A stretch of 64,000 bases of DNA from contig JASEVX010000007.1 of the NCBI GenBank assembly GCA_031761405.1, forward strand, positions 37,328,849 through 37,392,848. Reading direction: 5' to 3'. A program made the position numbers and the translations under genes. The notes beneath the pieces are model-generated. The model saw only the letters and a program-made list of their open reading frames with translations, was not told where the DNA came from and ran no database searches. Positions 50,546 to 61,758 of this stretch are shown piece by piece. Each line of letters begins with the position of its first letter. Within the stretch, counting starts at the first letter, position 1. This DNA is from Serripes groenlandicus. Lineage: Eukaryota > Mollusca > Bivalvia > Cardiida > Cardiidae.

Positions 50546-53500
50546 CTACATCCAAATTGTTTGGATCATGTGCGTCTCCTTCAGAAGAAGCACGCCCCCA
50601 TGAGTAAATTCCTGTATATTAGGATGTAACACTCCACCTTGCTGTAATTCTCTTTGTTCTAAGTCCACCGTTCTTTCGCCAAAATACTTTTTCAAATTAT
50701 CTCCATGAATGACAACAGAGGGTAAATTACGAGAGTTTTGAATTCTGAAGAGCACATCACAAAGTTTCTGGGTTATTTTCCACGGACCTGTCCAGTGTCG
50801 TCTTATTTTCGTTTTTATTCCAGGTAAACACTGTCTTTGATTTCTCCACACCAGGTCACCCTCACTATAGTCAAAAGCTTTCACGCGTGTGTCATACTGT
50901 CTCTTTTGGCGTACAGAGGCTTTGTTTAGATTTTTCTGAACAAGAGAGTATGTGTCCCTCATCCTGTTTTGCAGTTCAGAGGCATACTCTGTAACTAATT
51001 TCTCTTTTTGCTGATCTTCTTCGGGGATTTTCGAAGACAACACATCTAATGGACGTGTTATTTCTTCTCCATATAACAAACGATAAGGGCTATAACCTGT
51101 ACTCTCCTGTGGTGTGGAATTATATGCCATAACAATATAATCCAAGTGCGTATCCCAATCTTTCTGGTTAGATGCCACTAATTTTGATAAAATATTCTGA
51201 ATACTTCTGTTCATCCGCTCTAAAAAACCATCTGATCTCGCATGCAAAGGCGTCGTCCGTGTTTTACTGATCTCTAGCAATTTACACACCTCTTGAAATA
51301 CAGCACTTTCAAATTGTCTTCCCTGATCAGAATGTATCTCTTTTGGACACCCGTATCTTTTAATCCAACCTCGAAAAACACATTCCGCTACAGTTATAGC
51401 AGTTATATCACTCAAAGGAAATATCTCCACAAGTTTGGTAAAATAATCACCCATGACTAGAATGTACTTTTGACCATTTTCTGACCTTGGGAAAGGACCA
51501 GCCAAATCCATGGCAATTCTTTCGAAGCGATGTCCGACAACATAGCTCTTCAAAAAGTGTCTTTTTGAACTTGATGGGTTGTTTGCTTCACCACACAACT
51601 CACAAGAGCGCACATAGTCCACCACACTCTGTCTCATACCTTTCCAGAAAAATGGACACTGTTTTGCCCTATCATATGATTTCTTGATACCCATATGTCC
51701 TGATACGCGAGCATCATGAATGTACCACATGGCAATAGGAGCCAAACAGTTTGGTATACAAACTTTCAAACTGACATCCTCTTCCGAATATTCCCACTTT
51801 ATGCACAGTAAGCCATCATGTATTTCCAGCAAATCCCATCTAGCAATCCAGTACTTTACTATGCTACCCCTGTCTGATATTTCTGTCCAACCTGGCTTGT
51901 TCGCATTTTCCATTTTCAACTTACGCACAAAACTTATGTCTTCATCTTGATCCTGATACTCCTGCAGTTTATATGCAGTCAGTTCATTCTCAGGCTCCGG
52001 CTTCTGTTTTGCTGACGTTGGTCTATTTGCTTTGCGTCCCCTCTTTCTGTTTACTCTAGGACTAGGCGTATAACTTATATGAGGTCGAATAGGTTCCACG
52101 TCATCTTGTTCCTCATCACTATCATATTCTGTATCAAACAATGCTCCAACGAGTAAGTTATCATCTTTCTCCTTCACGACGTCAACTAATGGAGCTCCTT
52201 CTGCTCCTTCTGCTCCTTTAGATCCTTCAAAACGTCTTCCATTAGAAGGAGTATTTTCAAAGGGCATTTTGCACTGTCGACACATAATTTGCTCATCATG
52301 TACAATTCTGGATAGGAAGTCTGCATTACCATGTTTTGTTCCAGGACGATGGACAATTTTAAAATCAAACTGACTTAGCTGTTCCAACCATCTCTGCACT
52401 TGACCATCTGGTTCTTTAAAACGACTTAACCATCTCAAAGATCCATGGTCTGACCTTATTCTAAAGTGTCTCCCTAGCAAGTAGTGCTTGAAATATTTTG
52501 TGAAAAAAACTACTCCTAGCATTTCAAGTTTTGTCACACAGTAATTCCGTTCTGCCTCACTTAATGTCCGGCTTGCATATGCAATTACCCTTTCAGAGCC
52601 ATCTTGCTCCGGTGAAAGGACTGCACCAATTGCCCTTGAGCTAGCATCAAAGTCGAGAGTAAACTCACCTCCGTCTACTTTAGGATATGCAAGTATAGGA
52701 GCACTAGTTAGCTTCTCTTTTAGAGTCCCAAAAGCTATTTCACAATCTTCACTCCATTTCCATTGCTCGTTTTTCTTTGTCAATGAATACAAAGGTTGTG
52801 CAATTTCAGAGTAATCTTTGATGAACTTTCTGTAGTATGATGTTATGCCTAGGAAACTCCTCATCTCCTTCAAATTTGTTGGACTCTTCAAGGTCTGTAT
52901 AACTTTGATTTTGCTGTGATCCGTTTTCACTCCATCTTTTGATATAATATGTCCGAGAAAATTTGTCTCTGTCCTAAAAAACAGGCACTTCGATGGTTTT
53001 AACTTCAACCCAACAGCTATCATACGGTCCAGCACCAATTCGAGATTTCTAATATGAGATTCAAAATCTCGACTATACACAATTACATCGTCCAAGTATA
53101 ACACAGTAATCTTCCACTGAAGTCCTTCAAGTGCTTTTTCTGCTACCCTTTGAAAAGTTGCAGGCGCATTACATAATCCAAAAGGCATGGTTTTGTACTG
53201 ATATAGTCCTCCGAGAGGAGTAGCAAACGCTGTCTTACTTTTGTCCTTCTCGTTGACTTCGATCTGATGATAGGCCATATTACAATCAAGAGTTGAAAAC
53301 AGGCACGCTCCAGACAGTGAGTCTAGGTTGTCCTCGATTCTGGGAAGGGGATAAGCGTCTTTAACTGTTTTTTCATTGAGTTTCCTATAGTCCACACACA
53401 TCCTCCATGTTCCGTCTTTTTTTTTTACTAACACTGTTTGAGCGGAGTAGGGACTGTCGGATTTTTCGATTAAACCCTGCTCCTCCAACTTCTTGACTTG

Positions 53501-54219
53501 ATCGCGTATAACATCTCTCTTATACATTGGAACCCGCCTAGGCGCGTCCTTTATTGGTGTTTCGTCAGTCAATTTTATATGATGTTTCCCTAAATTACAT
53601 CGACCGATTTTTCCAGGAGCAGCGAAAGCTTCTTGTTTTCTAACTAATAAGTCTTTAAACGCTTTAGCTTCATCAACATCCTTCCAACGGTTTATCCTTA
53701 AATTTTCCTGGAAGTAAATATTCACTCCATGCAGGAACCACAACACTCTCAGCCGCAACCACACGTGCAAGCCGCCTTGTCTTTTGTTTTGAATAATTCA
53801 TTTCCATGCCACCTTTGGTTATATACATCTTCCTGTCTACAAAATCTAGAACACAGCGGAAATGCTGAATAAAGTCTTGACCTAGCAAATTCTCCGTTAC
53901 TCCTCCCACAACCACAGGGAAATGCAGTTCCTCTCCAAAATCCATTGTCAACACTATTTCTCCTTCGCAATAGAGAGAGGTTCCATTAGCAGCTATGAAT
54001 TTTTTCCTTATATGTTTTAGTCCTGGGCGCATTTGGTACTATGGTAAGTCTTACTGGTTATAAATGTAGTGGCTGAACCTGTGTCCACTTTCAAAGAAAC
54101 TGGCAGGACGCCAAGTTTACCGGTAATTTTATTTCCTTTCTTTAATTTGCAACAAAGCTGATTTTGTATAGGCCTTTGATGACTGTCGACCTCCTCGCGG
54201 CCCGCAGAGTAAGTCGTTT
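50546..54219 (-). pseudogene. pol: Pol, copy A (protease broken; RT, RNase H, integrase frame intact)
   Basis: The region encodes aspartic protease, reverse transcriptase (YLDDVIVYS), RNase H (LDFDASSRAIGAVL), and integrase with HHCC zinc site and D,D,E (SDQGRQFE; GFLERMNRS). A long frame runs from 53770 to 50546. Compared with copy B it has a 7-bp deletion near 54040 and a 269-bp deletion at about 53675-53679 between protease and RT; both shift the frame. It ends in a shifted frame after a lost C at 50595-50599. The -1 frameshift window upstream is open here, unlike in copy B. Confidence 0.9.
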
Positions 54220-54229
54220 CTAGTTTAAA
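54187..54229 (-). promoter_or_regulatory. -1 ribosomal frameshift signal, copy A
   Basis: On the minus strand the heptamer T TTA AAC is in the Gag frame and is followed at once by the Gag stop TAG. A 6-base spacer (TAGAAA) leads to a hairpin: CGACTT / AGGTCG outer stem, CTC / GAG, a bulged T, and GCG / CGC closed by GGC. The -1 frame after the heptamer is open into the protease. Confidence 0.8.
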
Positions 54230-55437
54230 TTCCCTTTAGGTTTCGTAGTTGACTCCCTCCTCCGTGTTCCTTGATATCTGTTTCTACTCCTTCCCTTATC
54301 TTCACGATTTGCACCAAACACTTTCTGAGGCTTATTGATGTTTTCCCGCTCTGTAAGTCTCAAACACTCCTCCTGCATAGCATTAGTAATGGCATCCTGT
54401 AATGTCTTAGGCTTGGTTCTTTTCAATGACAGTCGAAAGTCAGAGAAGTCAGAACAGTTGTCCAAAAATGTGGTCAATGCCAGCTCCTGCACAAAATCTG
54501 GATTATCCGGATACGCTTTGCGGAACAAATCCTCGAGCTCCTGTCAGAATTCATGAAATGACTCATTTTTGTGTTTCCTACGAAGTTTTGCATCAGCCAC
54601 GTATCTGTCTTTCATATTTGCTATGCCGAATCTGCTCTCCAATTTTGTCATGAGAGAATACCAGTCGTTCTGAATGTTCATGGGTAAGCCATATACAAAA
54701 GCTTCAGCCTGTCCTCTTAGACAGCAAAGTAGAGTTCTTCTTTTATGATCTGCTGGCCAACAGTTTAATTGCGCCAGATTATCAAAATACCTCCTAAAAT
54801 CGCACCACACATCCGAGCCTTGGCCACTAAAAGTCCGCCGACAAGGGAACTCACGATTTGAATTTAACCGTCTATCCTACAAAGTAGTTTGGCCAAGTTT
54901 TGCAGATGACGCTCCCACACTAGGTAAAGAAGAATAAACATTATGTGAAGACTCTGGTTTCTTCATAACAAACATCAAGCATAAGGACAGCAAAAATACT
55001 ACACCAACTGCAATATTTACCCAGTTGGTCGAGCTGAACACCGTAACCATCGTAAGAAACGTATCTCTCAAATCGTTGAATTTGACCATACAAAACTGTC
55101 CAGAAACTGTCAGGACTGCTATTATTATCCAAAACAGGAAGAACTTCCTCCATTTGTGACTTTGTCTATTACAAACGCTCGACGGAGCCATTTCAATACC
55201 TCCTTCCTCCAGTTTGCTCTCTCTAGGAGACAATGGCATGATAACTCCGCCATGCTCCGCTAAAAGAGGTTTTGGAGGTAATGGTGTACTGACTACTGTT
55301 TCACTATCGAAATCCGGCGGAAAGAAAGTCTGACCAATCCCCGAATCTTGCATTTTCGGACTTAAATGATGGCCGCTCTCTATACCAAGTCCCTGTGGAG
55401 AAGACTCTCCTTGTGATGTCTCACAAGCGATTTCCAT
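54220..55437 (-). pseudogene. gag: Gag, copy A (two nonsense mutations)
   Basis: The sequence is collinear with the intact Gag of copy B. A CAG-to-TAG change at 54877-54879 and a GGA-to-TGA change at 54544-54546 break it into three frames. The N-terminal part with the two hydrophobic segments is intact (54877-55437), as is the C-terminal basic part before the frameshift site. Confidence 0.92.
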
Positions 55438-55500
55438 CGTGGATAATATTTCACCAGTTCGTTAAATAATAAGGAATTCGCTTGTCTCATTAGACAATGT

Positions 55501-55523
55501 GCAAATCCCACCGCTGTCACCAA
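55501..55523 (-). promoter_or_regulatory. Primer-binding site, copy A
   Basis: Directly after the 5' LTR the minus strand reads T then TGGTGACAGCGGTGGGATTT. From memory this matches the 3' end of tRNA-Leu(AAG) at 18 of 20 positions, including the CCA complement. Confidence 0.7.
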
Positions 55524-55905
55524 TGTAACGAAGTGTGGATTTCCAGGCTGATTAATCGACACAAGTCAATGGTTATGTTTAACAATTTAATCCTACCGGA
55601 TCCGAACAGGACCTCCGGCGTTTATATAAAGTCACAAATATATCTTATATACCAACAATAACTCAAGACCAGAGTATATATAGAGAAAACATGCTCCATA
55701 TTGATCCTACAACATGTTTAACATGAACAACATATGAAACACAAGAAAAGCATGTAAAGTATGAGAAGCATGAAAAACCTGGAATGACTCCTTCTGGCGA
55801 TCCTTCCTAAGAAGGAATCCCCAGAAGCAGTACATCCTATACGAAATACTGTAAAGTAGCTCCTTCAAATGATATTAGAAGGAGCTAAACCCAAATTTCG
55901 TTACA
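55524..55905 (-). repeat. LTR2 (382 bp), shared by copies A and B
   Basis: Appears identical to LTR1. It is the 5' LTR of copy A and the 3' LTR of copy B at the same time. Confidence 0.95.
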
Positions 55906-55919
55906 CTACTCCCTCCTTT
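55906..55919 (-). promoter_or_regulatory. Polypurine tract, copy B
   Basis: AAAGGAGGGAGTAG on the minus strand, abutting LTR2; same as in copy A. Confidence 0.75.
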
Positions 55920-56254
55920 CGGAATTAGAACTTCCACTGTTCTATATTAAACAATTAAATGATAAGCCTAATATTTTAACCTTTTAGCATTAAATAAATG
56001 TAAGGAAATACAAATTTTAACTGAAAATGTTACTGTCATTCTCTGACTTGTACATGTAGTTTATAGTATGAAGGAAGTAAATCCATGACAGTTCATAGAC
56101 ACATTAAACCCGCTAAATCTTCTTTGACTTAATCGGTACAACGCTCATACTCAATAACAGTTCAGTAACGTCTTAACATTTTATAATAACATTGTCCCAG
56201 AAGATAACTAATTTTAACTCTGTTTGTAACAAAAGAAAACCCCATAAAATAACA
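55920..56254 (-). other. 3' untranslated part of internal copy B
   Basis: Nearly identical to 48665-48999; non-coding. Confidence 0.6.
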
Positions 56255-57436
56255 TTAATGCTCAAAGGAATCTACATATTGGCAGAACTCATCTTGTATA
56301 TGCCTGAAAACCCTCATTGGTTCAATATCCTCTGGATGGAAACTGTCACTATATCCCAATTGAGCTATCATATCGACACTTGTAACATCTCCAGCAGCGT
56401 TGTAATGTTTTGTTGTTTTCAAAGTAACACTTATATATTCAGTTGCCTGTCTGTTTATATAAGGCTCACCCTCCTGATTGCTCATGACATCATCTTGCTC
56501 TTGCCTGGAGTAGCTGGAAGCAGAAGTTTCCGATGGCTGATTCTCGGTTGGGGGTTCAGTCCTTTCAGTATCTGAATCGTAGGGTTTCTCCTGAACATTA
56601 TTATTTAAATCAAAAGTTACATTCTGTGTATCTGTTTTTAAGTTTGAATCACTACAACTTGGCACAGAGTCTGGTGTTTTGGGCCCCTTATCAACTTGGA
56701 CAGATATATTATTGTTTATGTCCAAGGACTCGTTCAATGTATCTAAGTGTGAATTTTCAAACCTCGCATCCATTGCAGCCCTTCGCTGTTCCTTAATCCC
56801 ATCTCCCAGTGAGTCACTAAGCATATACGAATTATCATATGAGCGACTGTCCGTATGTTCTGATTGTCCCAAAACATCAGACCGTTTGTCGAATGAAAAG
56901 TCTTGTTTTTCAGTCAATATATCATCCAACCACTGATTAAATCCATCATCAAATAATGTATTTGGTTTGGTTGATCTATGTTGAGAAACGGGTGAATTAG
57001 TGTTTATAGTTTTAAATTCAGATTCACTCTTAACTGATGGCTGAATCTTCCAAGCAGGGTCCCCACCTTCTGGTTGTGTGCCTGTGGCTGATTCAGTAAA
57101 CTTATTTGAGGTCGTATTGTCCAATTCAGATGTAAAATATGAAGATTCCTCGTCCGAGATTTCTTCATAATATCCAGAAAGTGTTTGAGTGCATTTTTGC
57201 GACTTCTTAAAACAGTCTTCAGATTCAAGTAGAATTTGTCCAACCATTTCCTTTGCTGCAACTTTTGTCATTAAATGGTTTTTGCACAGGTGCTTACTGA
57301 TGTAGCTCCGACGGAGAAACTTGGAAGTGCAATCAGTTACAGGGCACTTAAAATGCAACAAACTGTCACCGTGTTTTTCCTTCATATGACGATTCAAATT
57401 CCGTTTATTTGTATATGAATGTCCACAAGTATCACA
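56255..57436 (-). pseudogene. Zinc-finger module of Pol, copy B (frameshifted by a 4-bp deletion)
   Basis: The same two C2H2 fingers and acidic Ser/Thr-rich tail as in copy A, with few substitutions. Copy B lacks four bases (AGAA on plus) at about 57436, just before finger 1. The Pol frame therefore leaves the module and stops at 57394, while the fingers are open in another frame. Apart from this the module is intact down to its stop at 56255. Confidence 0.85.
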
Positions 57437-60400
57437 TACCGATTTGTTGATCGCATAGTAATGCCGTAACAAAAATACTCGGCAAGATGCCGAGGGCGAA
57501 AACGTGTCCTTCCGCTTTGAGAAGACTTGAGAATATGACTTTCCGGCCCTGAATTCCCACGTGGTGCTCCTTTTGTTCCTTCTGGCCCGTGCAAACCGCT
57601 TTTTTCGCCAGGATTTTTCAACAATTCACGATTTTCATGGGAGCTGCCATGTTTGATTGGTTCCCGACTTTGTTTTGATTCGCCCCCAGAAGCTTCGCCC
57701 AAATCCGATTCGTACCTATTTTGAATGCTACTATGTTCAGTTTCGTGAATCTCATTGTCACTAATTATCGGTTGTCCTTGATTTGATATCCGAGTCTCTA
57801 TATCCAAATTGTTTGGATCATGTGCGTCTCCTTCAGAAGAAGCAAGCCCCCCATGAGTAAATTCCTGTATATTAGGATGTAACACTCCACCTTGCTGTAA
57901 TTCTCTTTGTTCTAAGTCCACCGTTCTTTCGCCAAAATACTTTTTCAAATTATCTCCATGAATGACAACAGAGGGTAAATTACGAGAGTTTTGAATTCTG
58001 AAGAGCACATCACAAAGTTTCTGGGTTATTTTCCACGGACCTGTCCAGTGTCGTCTTATTTTCGTTTTTATTCCAGGTAAACACTGTCTTTGATTTCTCC
58101 ACACCAGGTCACCCTCACTATAGTCAAAAGCTTTCACGCGTGTGTCATACTGTCTCTTTTGGCGTACAGAGGCTTTGTTTAGATTTTTCTGAACAAGAGA
58201 GTATGTGTCCCTCATCCTGTTTTGCAGTTCAGAGGCATACTCTGTAACTAATTTCTCTTTTTGCTGATCTTCTTCGGGGATTTTCGAAGACAACAAATCT
58301 AATGGACGTGTTATTTCTTCTCCATTTAACAAACGATAAGGGCTATAACCTGTACTCTCCTGTGGTGTGGAATTATATGCCATAACAATATAATCCAAGT
58401 GCGTATCCCAATCTTTCTGGTTAGATGCCACTAATGTTGATAAAATATTCTGAATACTTCTGTTCATCCGCTCTACAAAACCATCTGATCTCGCATGCAA
58501 AGGCGTCGTCCGTGTTTTACTGATCTCTAGCAATTTACACACCTCTTGAAATACAGCACTTTCAAATTGTCTTCCCTGATCAGAATGTATCTCTTTTGGA
58601 CACCCGTATCTTTTAATCCAACCTCGAAAAACACATTCCGCTACAGTTATAGCAGTTATATCACTCAAAGGAAATATCTCCACAAGTTTGGTAAAATAAT
58701 CACCCATGACTAGAATGTACTTTTGACCATTTTCTGACCTTGGGAAAGGACCAGCCAAATCCATGGCAATTCTTTCGAAGCGATGTCCGACAACATAGCT
58801 CTTCAAAAAGTGTCTTTTTGAACTTGATGGGTTGTTTGCTTCACCACACAACTCACAAGAGCGCACATAGTCCACCACACTCTGTCTCATACCTTTCCAG
58901 AAAAATGGACACTGTTTTGCCCTATCATATGATTTCTTGATACCCATATGTCCTGATACGCGAGCATCATGAATGTACCACATGGCAATAGGAGCCACAC
59001 AGTTTGGTATACAAACTTTCAAACTGACATCCTCTTCCGAATATTCCCACTTTATGCACAGTAAGCCATCATGTATTTCCAGCAAATCCCATCTAGCAAT
59101 CCAGTACTTTACTATGCTACCCCTGTCTGATATTTCTGTCCAACCTGGCTTGTTCGCATTTTCCATTTTCAACTTACGCACAAAACTTATGTCTTCATCT
59201 TGATCCTGATACTCCTGCAGTTTAGATGCAGTCAGTTCATTCTCAGGCTCCGGCTTCTGTTTTGCTGACGTTGGTCTATTTGCTTTGCGTCCCCTCTTTC
59301 TGTTTACTCTAGGACTAGGCGTATAACTTATATGAGGTCGAATAGGTTCCACGTCATCTTGTTCCTCATCACTATCATATTCTGTATCAAACAATGCTCC
59401 AACGAGTAAGTTATCATCTTTCTCCTTCACGACGTCAACTAATGGAGCTCCTTCTGCTCCTTCTGCTCCTTTAGATCCTTCAAAACGTCTTCCATTAGAA
59501 GGAGTATTTTCAAAGGGCATTTTGCACTGTCGACACATAATTTGCTCATCATGTACAATTCTGGATAGGAAGTCTGCATTACCATGTTTTGTTCCAGGAC
59601 GATGGACAATTTTAAAATCAAACTGACTTAGCTGTTCCAACCATCTCTGCACTTGACCATCTGGTTCTTTAAAACGACTTAACCATCTCAAAGATCCATG
59701 GTCTGACCTTATTCTAAAGTGTCTCCCTAGCAAGTAGTGCTTGAAATATTTTGTGAAAAAAACTACTCCTAGCATTTCAAGTTTTGTCACACAGTAATTC
59801 CGTTCTGCCTCACTTAATGTCCGGCTTGCATATGCAATTACCCTTTCAGAGCCATCTTGCTCCGGTGAAAGGACTGCACCAATTGCCCTTGAGGTAGCAT
59901 CACAGTCGAGAGTAAACTCACCTCCGTCTACTTTAGGATATGCAAGTATAGGAGCACTAGTTAGCTTCTCTTTTAGAGTCCCAAAAGCTATTTCACAATC
60001 TTCACTCCATTTCCATTGCTCGTTTTTCTTTGTTAATGAATACAAAGGTTGTGCAATTTCAGAGTAATCTTTGATGAACTTTCTGTAGTATGATGTTATG
60101 CCTAGGAAACTCCTCATCTCCTTCAAATTTGTTGGACTCTTCAAGGTCTGTATAACTTTGATTTTGCTGTGATCCGTTTTCACTCCATCTTTTGATATAA
60201 TATGTCCGAGAAAATTTGTCTCTGTCCTAAAAAACAGGCACTTCGATGGTTTTAACTTCAACCCAACAGCTATCATACGGTCCAGCACCAATTCGAGATT
60301 TCTAATATGAGATTCAAAATCTCGACTATACACAATTACATCGTCCAAGTATAACACAGTAATCTTCCACTGAAGTCCTTCAAGTGCTTTTTCTGCTACC

Positions 60401-61737
60401 CTTTGAAAAGTTGCAGGCGCATTACATAATCCAAAAGGCATGGTTTTGTACTGATATAGTCCTCCGAGAGGAGTAGCAAACGCTGTCTTACTTTTGTCCT
60501 TCTCGTTGACTTCGATCTGATGATAGGCCATATTACAATCAAGAGTTGAAAACAGGCACGCTCCAGACAGTGAGTCTAGGTTGTCCTCGATTCTGGGAAG
60601 GGGATAAGCGTCTTTAACTGTTTTTTCATTGAGTTTCCTATAGTCCACACACATCCTCCATGTTCCGTCTTTTTTTTTTACTAACACTGTTTGAGCGGAG
60701 TAGGGACTGTCGGATCTTTCGATTAAACCCTGCTCCTCCAACTTCTTGACTTGATCGCGTATAACATCTCTCTTATACATTGGAATCCGCCTAGGCGCGT
60801 CCTTTATTGGTGTTTCGTCAGTCAATTGTATATGATGTTTCCCTAAATTACATCGACCGATTTTTCCAGGAGCAGCGAAAGCTTCTTGTTTTCTAACTAA
60901 TAAGTCTTTAAACGCTTTAGCTTCATCAGCTTTCAAGTTAGCTATATTTTGTTCTAACATTTCATCGAGATGATCTGGTAACATATCTTGTGTTGTATGT
61001 ATATTCCACACTTTTTCTAACACGCTGTTATTCACATGTTCAAACAATGCAATCACTGTTCCAGTGTGAATGTGAATGTCTTTAATTCCAGGATTCATGA
61101 GTCTCACAAAGAACACAGACTGTTGTGAACTAACTAAAGAGCGAGCAAGAAGGAGCTCGTGTCTCTTCAGAAACGTCTCATCTTGTATCAAAACTCCATC
61201 TCCTTCCAACGGTTTATCCTTAAATTTTCCTGGAAGTAAATATTCACTCCATGCAGGAACCACAACACTCTCAGCAGCAACCACACGTGCACGCCGCCTT
61301 GTCTTTTGTTTTGAATAACTCATTTCCATGCCACCTTTGGTTATATACATCTTCCTGTCTACAAAATCTAGAACACAGCGGAAATGCTGAATAAAGTCTT
61401 GACCTAGCAAATTCTCCGTTACTCCTCCCACAACCACAGGGAAATGCAGTTCCTCTCCAAAATCCATTGTCAACACTATTTCTCCTTCGCAATAGTGAGA
61501 GGTTCCATTAGCAGCTATGAATTTTGTCATTATATGTTTTAGTCCTGGGCGCATTTGGTATGGAATACTATGGTAAGTCTTACTGGTTATAAATGTAGTG
61601 GCTGAACCTGTGTCCACTTTCAAAGAAACTGGCAGGACGCCAATTTTACCGGTAATTTTATTTCCTTTCTTTAATTTACAACAAAGCTGATTTTGTATAG
61701 GCCTTTGATGGCTGTCGACCTCCTCGCGGCCCGCAGA
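57394..61737 (-). CDS. pol: Pol polyprotein, copy B (protease, RT, RNase H, integrase; end frameshifted)
   Basis: The frame is open from 61737 (after a TAA at 61738-61740) to 57394. There is no ATG near the start, as expected for a product made by frameshifting. Numbered from TTG 61623: protease DTGS at 4-7; RT about 290-480 with YLDD at 425-428; RNase H D575, E616, D641; integrase zinc site H885, H892, C923, C926; catalytic D955, D1015, E1051 (D,D-35-E); GPW motif near 1195. Beyond 1240 the frame continues through a Gly/Ser/Glu-rich linker toward the zinc fingers and is diverted in the last ~13 residues by a 4-bp deletion. The type is Ty3/Gypsy by domain order. The TAA just downstream of the slip site should prevent Gag-Pol synthesis from this copy. 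Confidence 0.93.
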   Translation of the reverse strand, partial: SAGREEVDSHQRPIQNQLCCKLKKGNKITGKIGVLPVSLKVDTGSATTFITSKTYHSIPYQMRPGLKHIMTKFIAANGTSHYCEGEIVLTMDFGEELHFPVVVGGVTENLLGQDFIQHFRCVLDFVDRKMYITKGGMEMSYSKQKTRRRARVVAAESVVVPAWSEYLLPGKFKDKPLEGDGVLIQDETFLKRHELLLARSLVSSQQSVFFVRLMNPGIKDIHIHTGTVIALFEHVNNSVLEKVWNIHTTQDMLPDHLDEMLEQNIANLKADEAKAFKDLLVRKQEAFAAPGKIGRCNLGKHHIQLTDETPIKDAPRRIPMYKRDVIRDQVKKLEEQGLIERSDSPYSAQTVLVKKKDGTWRMCVDYRKLNEKTVKDAYPLPRIEDNLDSLSGACLFSTLDCNMAYHQIEVNEKDKSKTAFATPLGGLYQYKTMPFGLCNAPATFQRVAEKALEGLQWKITVLYLDDVIVYSRDFESHIRNLELVLDRMIAVGLKLKPSKCLFFRTETNFLGHIISKDGVKTDHSKIKVIQTLKSPTNLKEMRSFLGITSYYRKFIKDYSEIAQPLYSLTKKNEQWKWSEDCEIAFGTLKEKLTSAPILAYPKVDGGEFTLDCDATSRAIGAVLSPEQDGSERVIAYASRTLSEAERNYCVTKLEMLGVVFFTKYFKHYLLGRHFRIRSDHGSLRWLSRFKEPDGQVQRWLEQLSQFDFKIVHRPGTKHGNADFLSRIVHDEQIMCRQCKMPFENTPSNGRRFEGSKGAEGAEGAPLVDVVKEKDDNLLVGALFDTEYDSDEEQDDVEPIRPHISYTPSPRVNRKRGRKANRPTSAKQKPEPENELTASKLQEYQDQDEDISFVRKLKMENANKPGWTEISDRGSIVKYWIARWDLLEIHDGLLCIKWEYSEEDVSLKVCIPNCVAPIAMWYIHDARVSGHMGIKKSYDRAKQCPFFWKGMRQSVVDYVRSCELCGEANNPSSSKRHFLKSYVVGHRFERIAMDLAGPFPRSENGQKYILVMGDYFTKLVEIFPLSDITAITVAECVFRGWIKRYGCPKEIHSDQGRQFESAVFQEVCKLLEISKTRTTPLHARSDGFVERMNRSIQNILSTLVASNQKDWDTHLDYIVMAYNSTPQESTGYSPYRLLNGEEITRPLDLLSSKIPEEDQQKEKLVTEYASELQNRMRDTYSLVQKNLNKASVRQKRQYDTRVKAFDYSEGDLVWRNQRQCLPGIKTKIRRHWTGPWKITQKLCDVLFRIQNSRNLPSVVIHGDNLKKYFGERTVDLEQRELQQGGVLHPNIQEFTHGGLASSEGDAHDPNNLDIETRISNQGQPIISDNEIHETEHSSIQNRYESDLGEASGGESKQSREPIKHGSSHENRELLKNPGEKSGLHGPEGTKGAPRGNSGPESHILKSSQSGRTRFRPRHLAEYFCYGITMRSTNRYVILVDIHIQINGI

Positions 61738-61758
61738 TTAAGTCGTTTCTAGTTTAAA
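61716..61758 (-). promoter_or_regulatory. -1 frameshift signal, copy B (disabled by a stop)
   Basis: The same T TTA AAC heptamer (61752-61758 on plus as GTTTAAA) and hairpin as in copy A. One base differs: plus 61738 is T where copy A (54209) has G, turning TAC into TAA in the -1 frame and removing a C-G pair of the hairpin. Confidence 0.8.

Noticed and set aside
54877..55437. Separate cellular gene with two membrane segments
   Set aside because: In copy B the same sequence is continuous with Gag; here it is only Gag cut by a nonsense mutation.
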